Assembly: GCA_963797475.1 (NCBI GenBank)
Contig: CAWCPR010000001.1
Location: 372,001-436,000, forward strand
Direction of reading: 5' to 3'
Length of the DNA: 64,000 bases
Source: CAWCPR01 sp963797475
Lineage (GTDB): Bacteria > Chloroflexota > Anaerolineae > Anaerolineales > UBA4823
Part shown: one piece after another, positions 58,075-64,000 of the stretch
Position numbering within the stretch: position 1 is the stretch's first letter
How the letters are laid out: the number at the start of each line of letters is the position of its first letter
Position numbers and translations under genes: made by a program
Notes under the pieces: model-generated
Database searches by the model: none
Seen by the model: the letters and a program-made list of their open reading frames with translations, nothing else
What the model was told of the DNA's origin: nothing

Positions 58075-58398
58075 TTACCTGCCAAAAGGCGGTGTTGCAA
58101 CCGGTTGTAGAACTGGCTGAAGCCGGGCATTGTTCGGAACAGGTGTTTCACGCTTCAGTGGAGCCGGAGAGGGCTGGGTGTGCAACGGTTCGGGCACAGG
58201 GATTATCTGGAGGATGGGCTGATTGACAGAGATGCCAGGCTTGACTTCAACCGGGCTGCCAGAAGTCACAGAAAACGGCTGAAATTTGGGTGTGATCTGA
58301 TGGACGATGAGGAACAAAGCACCCATAACCCCAAGAAAGACCATTAGAAATAAGGGGATGCGGTTCGCTCGATCAGGGACTGGATAATGCAGGTTCAT
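58075..58398 (-). CDS. small single-pass membrane protein, Pro-rich
   Basis: A 107-residue protein. A short basic N-terminus and one membrane helix (~13-32, L-F-L-M-V-F-L-G-V-M-G-A-L-F-L-I-V) are followed by a P/Q/T/V-rich outside tail ending P-P-F-G-R. AAAGGAAAAAACG precedes the ATG at 58398. The stop lies just before the histidine kinase start (58064), so it may be a co-transcribed accessory of the two-component system. I know of no family for it. Confidence 0.68.
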   Translation of the reverse strand: MNLHYPVPDRANRIPLFLMVFLGVMGALFLIVHQITPKFQPFSVTSGSPVEVKPGISVNQPILQIIPVPEPLHTQPSPAPLKRETPVPNNARLQPVLQPVATPPFGR

Positions 58399-58676
58399 CG
58401 TTTTTTCCTTTCGAATTGTTATTGTCTTACCCACACTTTACTGCAAATCCAGTCCCAGGCGCATGAGAGCAAAGTCCCATTCGTGTCCTATTTTTATCAT
58501 AATTGTATATTTCTTGTTGAGACAATAAGCTGGGCTAATGTTGAGCAAGTCCAGCCGCTTCCAGCAGAAATGGTCGAGTCGAAGTTCGTAGGCTGCGTTT
58601 GAAACACAGCATCTTAGCATCGTCGGTCAGGATTTGACGGCCACGATATCGCTTGGAACCAAATAGATAATTTACT

Positions 58677-59063
58677 TTAGCCGACTTTAGTGTGGCTGAT
58701 GCGGTATGTGATCTTCCATTCCTTGTAAACCTTTTGGCGCTCGCGTTCCCAAAAAATTTGCTCGTCTTCCCCCTCTTTCAAGTAACCCAAATCCTTAGCC
58801 CAGGTAATAAATCCGGGATTCGGTTTCCCGCTTATACCGACGGCAATGGCGCTTAACATCGGGCGGCCTTGATTCTTTTCATTAGCGGAAATGGCGCCTA
58901 GCAGTTTGCCGAGCTGCGATCTCATATAGTTTCCTGCAATGGGCAAGCCAATCGACTGGGCGATTTCCTGATAGGTAGCAAATCCCTGGTGTTGAGCGGC
59001 ATTGATCAAGATACTATAAACGATAAAATATTCTTTTGACTGCTCGCCTTTCAATTCACTCAT
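58677..59063 (-). CDS. small protein with predicted winged-helix fold, function unknown
   Basis: A 128-residue soluble protein. Residues ~13-50 look like a helix-turn-helix (Y-S-I-L-I-N-A-A-Q-H-Q-G-F-A-T-Y-Q-E-I-A). G-R-P-M-L-S-A-I-A-V and P-N-P-G-F-I-T-W-A-K follow, a G-R-P-M-L-S-A pattern I recall from small uncharacterised proteins in defence or mobile contexts. An aromatic and basic tail is present. AAAGGATG precedes the ATG. It is monocistronic, between long spacers. I cannot assign a function. Confidence 0.6.
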   Translation of the reverse strand: MSELKGEQSKEYFIVYSILINAAQHQGFATYQEIAQSIGLPIAGNYMRSQLGKLLGAISANEKNQGRPMLSAIAVGISGKPNPGFITWAKDLGYLKEGEDEQIFWERERQKVYKEWKITYRISHTKVG

Positions 59064-59197
59064 CGGAACATCCTTTCTCCTCGCAGAAAATAATCATCGG
59101 TTCGTAGATGGTGCGTCGAGACGCACCCTACCCGGGCTTCATTAGCGTTCTGAAAGAACGGAATTAAATTTTAACTCGAGTCGCTTCAGACGCGTCT

Positions 59198-59229
59198 CCC
59201 CTTCTCTCTCATGCATGGGAGAGAAGGGG
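59198..59229. repeat. C/T-rich hairpin related to that at 55087
   Basis: CCCCTTCTCTCTC (59198-59210) pairs with GGGAGAGAAGGGG (59217-59229), 12 of 13 positions, around ATGCAT. It is followed by CCGGGGGATGTGAGGG. It resembles dispersed repeats often seen between genes. It lies upstream of the promoter of the TPR-CHAT locus. The rest of the gap 59064-59267 holds nothing I can identify. Confidence 0.55.
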
Positions 59230-59267
59230 CCGGGGGATGTGAGGGCATCCCCAAGATTCCAATCCAT

Positions 59268-59296
59268 TTGACAATTCCCGGATTATTTGTGATACT
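59268..59296 (+). promoter_or_regulatory. consensus promoter of the sigma/TPR-CHAT operon
   Basis: TTGACA (59268-59273), a 17-bp spacer and GATACT (59291-59296): a perfect -35 and a 5/6 -10. The start site should be near 59303, about 135 bases before the first gene. Confidence 0.75.
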
Positions 59297-59302
59297 GTGG
59301 GG

Positions 59303-59437
59303 GAAGTACGGATAATCTTCGACCGGGATCGACAGGGGGAGGCTGGCGTGCGGACGAGCGCAGTGCTTGGCTGCGCTCCAAACCGGCGCTGTATCCTTAC
59401 TCCCGCCTTATTACCGGGCTAACCAACCAGGTGCAAC
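59303..59437 (+). promoter_or_regulatory. structured 5' leader of the sigma factor gene
   Basis: A 135-nt leader containing a perfect 8-bp hairpin (GAGCGCAG at 59356-59363, CTGCGCTC at 59371-59378) and other GC-rich self-complementary segments. It has no long open frame. It resembles no riboswitch I can name, and tmRNA can be excluded by its sequence. AGGTG is the only ribosome-binding candidate before the TTG start. Confidence 0.5.
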
Positions 59438-60169
59438 TTGAATTTACCTAGCAAGCGAAGCCTGCCACTGTCCGATGAGATTTCGACGCTCAGCCTGAGC
59501 GGCCTGCGCCACCGCTGCGCAGAAGAAAGCGACCGCTTCTTCAAGCGGCTGGGGCATGACCCGCGCTTCTGCTTCGAGCTGTTCCGGCGGGCGATTACCC
59601 GGCACGACCAGCAAGCCTGGGAAATTCTTTACGTGCAATACCAACCCCTGGTCGCCAGTTGGGTCGAACGGCACGCCCTTTTCCCTTCTTTCAACGAAGA
59701 AACCCAATTCTTCGTCAATTGGGCTTTCGAAAAGATGTGGACGGCGCTGTCGGCGGATAAATTCGCCAGGTTCCCGGACCTGAAAGCCGTGCTGCGCTAC
59801 TTGCAAATGTGCGTGCACAGCGTCCTGGTCGATTTCATGCGCTCGCACGAGCGCGCCAGCTTCCTGGAAGACGAGCTTCAAGAGCAGCCCGTTCCCGACC
59901 CGGACGAGAAGAACCAACCCGAGAACCAGGCGCTCGAGCGCAGCCAGGGGGAAGCGCTCTGGAGCTGGCTGGAAGGCAAGCTGAAAGACGAAAAAGAGCG
60001 CTGCATTGTTTACGGCAGCTTCATTTTGGATCTCAAGCCGGGCGAACTGCAGGCCTATTACCGGGATGTCTTCAGCGACGTAAAGGAAATTTACAAGGTA
60101 AAGGACAACCTCCTGTCGCGTTTGAAGCGGGATGAAGAATTGAGGCAGTTTTTCAGCGACTTCCAATAA
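59438..60169 (+). CDS. divergent sigma-70 family (ECF-like) factor of a TPR-CHAT locus
   Basis: A 243-residue protein. A sigma region 2-like segment (~50-135: A-I-T-R-H-D-Q-Q-A-W-E-I-L-Y; F-V-N-W-A-F-E-K-M-W-T-A-L; L-K-A-V-L-R-Y-L-Q) is followed by an acidic linker. A degenerate region 4-like helix-turn-helix ends it (~175-240: D-E-K-E-R-C-I-V-Y; L-K-P-G-E-L-Q-A-Y-Y; V-K-D-N-L-L-S-R-L-K-R). It starts at TTG 59438, with a weak AGGTG, behind a long leader; both may keep expression low. The next genes encode a zinc-finger protein and a TPR-CHAT protease. It is too divergent to predict its promoter. Confidence 0.72.
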   Translation: MNLPSKRSLPLSDEISTLSLSGLRHRCAEESDRFFKRLGHDPRFCFELFRRAITRHDQQAWEILYVQYQPLVASWVERHALFPSFNEETQFFVNWAFEKMWTALSADKFARFPDLKAVLRYLQMCVHSVLVDFMRSHERASFLEDELQEQPVPDPDEKNQPENQALERSQGEALWSWLEGKLKDEKERCIVYGSFILDLKPGELQAYYRDVFSDVKEIYKVKDNLLSRLKRDEELRQFFSDFQ

Positions 60170-60234
60170 CCGCCGGTCGATTTGCACAAAAACCGCCAAA
60201 TCCTGCGTTTATAAGTCAACAGGAGAAAACTGAC

Positions 60235-60831
60235 ATGGCTGAACTCGAATCCAATCTGAAAACAACGCTCTACCGGATTACCTGCCCGGACTCCCTGGAA
60301 TTGGGCGAATACAACCTGGGCATGATGGACCCAAAGCGGACCGCCGTTATTCAGCGCCACCTGGGCGAATGCCCGCGCTGCACCCAGGAGCTCAGCCTGT
60401 TGAAGAGCTACCTGGAAAGCCTGGCGCCCGACCTGGAAACCAGCCTGGTTGAGCGGGTGAAGATTTGGATCGCCCAGTTAATTCCCCAACCCGCCGGCGG
60501 GCTCTCCCCGGCTCTTGGCCTGCGCGGCGAGCGCGGGGTAATCCTGCATTACCAGGCCGGGGAGGCCCAGCTCACCCTGGAAGCGCAAGACGGCCCGTTC
60601 GGGCGCAAGACTTTGTTCGGCCTGTTACTGGGCCTGGACACTGCCGGCTTCCAGGCCCATCTCTGGCAGGCCGGGGAAAAATTGGCCCAAACCGAGGTGG
60701 ATGATCTGGGCAACTTTATCCTGGAAGGGATCCAACCCGGCAAGTACGAGCTGATCCTGAGCGGCCCGCAGGCCGAGATCCACGTCCAGGATGTGGTCGT
60801 AAATGGCGACACAGCGCCCGAGTCTCCCTGA
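60235..60831 (+). CDS. zinc-finger anti-sigma-like protein
   Basis: A 198-residue soluble protein. H-L-G-E-C-P-R-C gives the ZAS zinc site (His42, Cys46, Cys49) known from anti-sigma factors. There is no membrane helix. The C-terminal ~80 residues form a beta-sandwich of the carboxypeptidase-regulatory-like kind (A-G-F-Q-A-H-L-W-Q; G-N-F-I-L-E-G-I-Q-P-G-K-Y-E-L). AGGAGAAAACTGAC precedes the ATG. It follows the sigma factor by 65 nt and precedes the TPR-CHAT gene. It is a likely inhibitor of the sigma factor and a candidate substrate of the protease. Confidence 0.75.
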   Translation: MAELESNLKTTLYRITCPDSLELGEYNLGMMDPKRTAVIQRHLGECPRCTQELSLLKSYLESLAPDLETSLVERVKIWIAQLIPQPAGGLSPALGLRGERGVILHYQAGEAQLTLEAQDGPFGRKTLFGLLLGLDTAGFQAHLWQAGEKLAQTEVDDLGNFILEGIQPGKYELILSGPQAEIHVQDVVVNGDTAPESP

Positions 60832-60874
60832 GGATTCTTCCCGGCGAGACCCTGGCCTGTAAACTAGAAGGGAA

Positions 60875-63808
60875 ATGAGCGCCGAATACCAGGCTTTTAT
60901 CGACGAGCTGCTCGCCTGCTCGACCCCCGCAGAGATTCAGTCCATTCTGTCAGGCTGGCTCTCCCATGCAAAACCAGGCGAAGTGGACGAACTGGCTGCC
61001 GCCCTCAAGCAAAGCGCGGATACCCTGATGCGCGCCGACATCCAGGGCTGCCTGCGGGCGTGCGACCTGATCGACAGCCTGGCGGAATTGGGGAACAGCA
61101 AACGGACCGGCGCATTGGCCTTGCTGGCGCGCGGCAACGCCCACGCCATCGGGTTGGGCGAGTTTCGCCAGGGTGTGGACTGCTACAACCGGGCCGCCGC
61201 CATCTACGCAGCGGAGGGTCTGCTGGTGAAACAGGCGGAAGCCCAGATCGGAAAAATCTATGCCCTCGCCAACCTGGGTCGTTACGATGAAGCCCTGAGG
61301 GATGGGAATTGGGCCCGCAAGGTGCTCAGGGCTCACGGCGAATGGTTCAACCTGGCCCGCCTGAAGGTGAACCTGGCGATCGTGCACGGACGCATGGGAC
61401 AGGACACCGAAGCGCTGGAGCTGTTCGACCTTGCGAAGCAGTCCTACCAACGCCTGGGCGCCTTGGGAGAAGCGCACTGGCCGCGCGTCGAGCTCAACCG
61501 GGCCGTCGTGCTGCGCAATCTCGGGCGGTTCGAGGAATCGATCCAGGCAAGCCAGGCCGCCCTGGAGATGCAGAACCGCCTGGGGATGCGCGTGTCGGCC
61601 GCGGTTGCCCGCCAAAGCCTGGGGGTCACCTATTTCGTCATGGGCCGCTTCAACGAGGCCTTGGAAATGCTGGACCAGGCCCGCCAGGTCTTTTTGGAAG
61701 ATGGGCGCCCGCGGCATGCCATGCTGGTCGAGCTGTTTACCAGCGACTGCCTGCTGCAGCTTCGCCGCTTCAGCGACGTGCTCGAAAAGAGCCATCGCAT
61801 GCGCACCTTGTTTGGCGAGATCGGCAACCGGTATGAAGTCGGCGAGGCGATCTTGAACGAGGCCAGCGCTTATACCGGCCTGGAACGCTTTTTAGAAGCC
61901 CAATCTTCGCTCTCGGAAGCCAGGGAGCTCTTCGCCCAGGAGGGCAACCCGGTCGCCGTCGCCGAGGCCGACCTGCTTTCCGCTAACGTATCGCTGCAGC
62001 TCGAACGCTCAAAAGAAGCCCTGGAGCTTGCCCTGCGCAGCGCGGAAGTGTTCGCTTCCCTGGACCTGCCGGTTTTTCAGGCGCGCGCCCTGCTCCTGAC
62101 CGCCAGGGCCGCGCTGGACCTGGGCGACCAGGGCCAGGCCCAGGACGCCATCCAGCAGGTGCTCCGGATCGGCGAGCAGCAGCAGCTCCCCAACCTGACT
62201 TTCCCCGCCCATCATTTGCTGGCCCAATTAGCCGAGCACCAGGGGCAGCCGCGCCTGGCCCTGCAATCCTGCGACCAGGCCATCCAGGACTTAGAGCGCT
62301 TGTGCGGGCGCTTGATGGTGGAATACCGGGCCAGTTTTGTGGAGGACAAGCAAAGCGTTTACGAAGATGCGGTCGCCCTTTGCCTGGAGCAAAAGCTCGA
62401 GCGGCGCGGCCTGGATTACGCCGAACGCGCCCGCTCCCGCGCCCTGCTGGATATGCTCGCCCACCGCCTGGATATGACCATCACCCCGCGCAGCGCGGCA
62501 GACATCCCGCTCGCCGACGAGCTGAAACGCCTGCAGACCGAGCGCGATCACCTGTACCGGCGCTGGCAGAGCGGCGATGGTTTCGGCCAGCGCGGCCAGA
62601 CCGAGCCGCTGGACGGCCAGCCAGGCGCCGGCGCGGATGGGCCGGGCGGCGTGCAGCGCAGGATCCTGAGCATCGAAAAACAAATCACCGATCTCTGGCA
62701 CACACTTCTAATTCGCAGCGCCGATTACGCCCAGGAAGCCGCCCTGTGGCAGGTGCGCAGCGAGCCGGTCCAGCCCTATCTGCCGGCCGGCAGCCTGCTG
62801 TTGGAATACTTCAGCGTGCGCGATCGGCTGGTTGTTTTCCTGGTGAGCGCCGGCGACCTGCGGGCGGTGGCGCTGCCGGCGAATTTGAGCCAGGTGCAGC
62901 GCCTGGTGCAACTGGCCTGGCTGAACCTGCGCTCCATGCAGGCCAGCGCGCCCGAGCGCCAGGCGGCCTTGATCGCCAATTTTCAGGGGGTATTGAGCAA
63001 GCTTTATGCGCTCCTGATCGAGCCGGTCGCCGGAGACCTGGCCGGTTACACCCGTTTGACCGTAGTCCCGCACGGGCCGCTGCACTACCTGCCGTTTCAA
63101 TGCCTGTATGGCGGCGGTCATTACCTGGTCGAAAATTACGAGATCAATTACCTGCCGGGCGCGAGCTTGCAGCGCTACCTGAGCGACAGGCGCCCCGTCC
63201 AGGGCCCCCTTTCGGCGCTGGGAAACTCGTATCAGGGCTCTTTGCCATTTACGCTCCAAGAAGCGAACGCCATCGCGGATGTGTGGCGCGAGCAGTGCGG
63301 GCCGGACCAAAGCCGGGTCTTATTGGAAGAGAACGCCACATTGGAAAACCTGCGCTCCATGGCCTCCGACAGCCGCATCCTGCACCTGGCCACCCACGGC
63401 GACTTTCGCCCGGATAACCCGCTCTTCTCCGGATTGGCCCTGGCGGACGGCTGGTTAACCACCTTGGAGATTTTCAACCTGCGCCTGAAGGCCTCGCTGG
63501 TCACGCTCAGCGCCTGCCAGACCGGGCGCAGTGTCATCGGCGGCGGCGAGGAGCTGCTTGGGCTGATGCGGGCCATGTTAGCCGCCGGGGCAGCGTCCCT
63601 GCTTTCCACCTTATGGGCGGTGGACGACCGCTCGACGGCGGAATTGATGACCTGCTTCTACCGGCGCCTGGCTGCGGGCGAATCCAAAGGGGCCGCGCTG
63701 CGCCAGGCCCAGCTCGAGATGCTGCAAGGCGGCCTGGGGGCCGGCCTGAACTGCCACCCTTATTATTGGGCGCCATTTTACCTGGTTGGCGACTCAGGAC
63801 CTGTTTAA
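60875..63808 (+). CDS. TPR-CHAT caspase-like protease
   Basis: A 977-residue protein. Tetratricopeptide-like helical repeats cover ~20-480 (Y-N-R-A-A-A-I-Y; N-E-A-L-E-M-L-D-Q-A-R-Q-V-F). A variable loop with a G/Q/P-rich patch lies near 560-590. The C-terminal CHAT (caspase HetF) domain has catalytic His841 in A-T-H-G-D-F and Cys881 in L-S-A-C-Q-T-G, then G-G-G-E-E-L-L-G-L and W-A-V-D-D-R-S-T. No signal peptide is present, so it acts in the cytoplasm. It follows the zinc-finger gene by 43 nt. Related TPR-CHAT proteins (Csx29) act with type III-E CRISPR effectors, but no such effector is visible here. Confidence 0.9.
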   Translation: MSAEYQAFIDELLACSTPAEIQSILSGWLSHAKPGEVDELAAALKQSADTLMRADIQGCLRACDLIDSLAELGNSKRTGALALLARGNAHAIGLGEFRQGVDCYNRAAAIYAAEGLLVKQAEAQIGKIYALANLGRYDEALRDGNWARKVLRAHGEWFNLARLKVNLAIVHGRMGQDTEALELFDLAKQSYQRLGALGEAHWPRVELNRAVVLRNLGRFEESIQASQAALEMQNRLGMRVSAAVARQSLGVTYFVMGRFNEALEMLDQARQVFLEDGRPRHAMLVELFTSDCLLQLRRFSDVLEKSHRMRTLFGEIGNRYEVGEAILNEASAYTGLERFLEAQSSLSEARELFAQEGNPVAVAEADLLSANVSLQLERSKEALELALRSAEVFASLDLPVFQARALLLTARAALDLGDQGQAQDAIQQVLRIGEQQQLPNLTFPAHHLLAQLAEHQGQPRLALQSCDQAIQDLERLCGRLMVEYRASFVEDKQSVYEDAVALCLEQKLERRGLDYAERARSRALLDMLAHRLDMTITPRSAADIPLADELKRLQTERDHLYRRWQSGDGFGQRGQTEPLDGQPGAGADGPGGVQRRILSIEKQITDLWHTLLIRSADYAQEAALWQVRSEPVQPYLPAGSLLLEYFSVRDRLVVFLVSAGDLRAVALPANLSQVQRLVQLAWLNLRSMQASAPERQAALIANFQGVLSKLYALLIEPVAGDLAGYTRLTVVPHGPLHYLPFQCLYGGGHYLVENYEINYLPGASLQRYLSDRRPVQGPLSALGNSYQGSLPFTLQEANAIADVWREQCGPDQSRVLLEENATLENLRSMASDSRILHLATHGDFRPDNPLFSGLALADGWLTTLEIFNLRLKASLVTLSACQTGRSVIGGGEELLGLMRAMLAAGAASLLSTLWAVDDRSTAELMTCFYRRLAAGESKGAALRQAQLEMLQGGLGAGLNCHPYYWAPFYLVGDSGPV

Positions 63809-63824
63809 TTCGAAGGAGGCAAGG

Positions 63825-64000
63825 ATGAACCGTATTCTGTTCCTGGTTTTTCTGGCGCTTGGAATTCTATTGTTTTTATTGCTCCTGGCCCTGCTTTACC
63901 TGCTGCTGGCGCACTGGCAGCGCTGGTGGCCTTTCCGGACCGAGCGCTACCCGCGCGACGAGTTTTACATCCAGGACCAGGTCGTCGTGGTGGGCGTATT
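63825..64000 (+). CDS. start of a membrane-anchored protein (continues beyond window)
   Basis: The ATG at 63825 follows GAAGGAGGCAAGG and the frame is open to the window end (58 codons). A long N-terminal hydrophobic segment (~4-29, Leu-rich) is followed by H-W-Q-R-W-W-P-F-R and Y-I-Q-D-Q-V-V-V-V-G. It lies 16 bases after the TPR-CHAT stop, so it belongs to the same operon. The last residues faintly recall the N-terminus of subtilase propeptides. The function cannot be assigned from this part. Confidence 0.7.
   Translation, partial: MNRILFLVFLALGILLFLLLLALLYLLLAHWQRWWPFRTERYPRDEFYIQDQVVVVGV

Noticed and set aside
59303..59437. Possible tmRNA or tRNA in the leader before the sigma factor
   Set aside because: No acceptor stem, CCA or T-loop, and no tag reading frame could be found.

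Overview
The window looks like a chromosomal segment of a Chloroflexota bacterium, probably Anaerolineae-like. This is inferred from gene style, not from a marker gene. The clues are a lipoprotein whose linker is built of V-E-V-T-R/I-V-E-V-P units, very large secreted beta-helix proteins with CSLREA motifs, multiple CPBP proteases, cyclase-ATPase-TPR giants, CNB-SpoIIE phosphatases and TPR-CHAT proteins. The DNA is GC-rich with tightly packed operons. I found no rRNA, tRNA, CRISPR array, transposase or phage gene.

Layout. 1-2256: end of a sugar catabolism operon (Gfo/Idh oxidoreductase, TIM-barrel isomerase, ROK kinase). 2354-3914: an Ntn hydrolase and a lipoprotein. 3966-6563: a partner-switching module (RsbW-like kinase, two STAS antagonists, CNB-PP2C phosphatase). 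6694-10780: four CPBP intramembrane proteases and an alpha/beta hydrolase, all on the minus strand. 11062-15321: an aldonolactone-oxidase-like flavoprotein, a small unknown protein and an OmpR-type two-component pair. 15667-19412: HtrA protease, two small membrane proteins, ApbE and a ferric-reductase-like cytochrome b. 19446-24914: ECF sigma, anti-sigma, ABC exporter and a secreted beta-helix protein. 25067-30673: three-gene cyclic nucleotide operon (cyclase-ATPase-TPR, HD protein, CNB-PP2C). 30690-37688: a 2332-residue secreted C25/caspase-fold protein carrying 18 AFSPS repeats.

37996-46920 is a continuous minus-strand molybdenum/tungsten island. In transcription order it holds a GntR-PBP regulator, the TupBCA tungstate transporter, a molybdenum-storage-protein homologue, a stand-alone TiaS-like DDTDN protein, and a four-gene ECF transporter that includes a sulfite-oxidase-fold protein. 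After it come a group II decarboxylase, a decayed ABC-2 permease remnant, an ABC-2 exporter, a small-membrane-protein/YggT/AI-2E operon (51725-55061), and a NarL-type two-component pair whose kinase is frameshifted.

The window ends (59438-64000) with a divergent sigma factor, a zinc-finger anti-sigma-like protein, a TPR-CHAT protease and the start of a membrane protein. They lie behind a consensus promoter and a structured leader. The sigma + regulator + TPR-CHAT grouping resembles the protease-sigma branch of type III-E CRISPR systems but has no CRISPR component here. Together with the Mo/W island it is the best candidate for an undescribed system.
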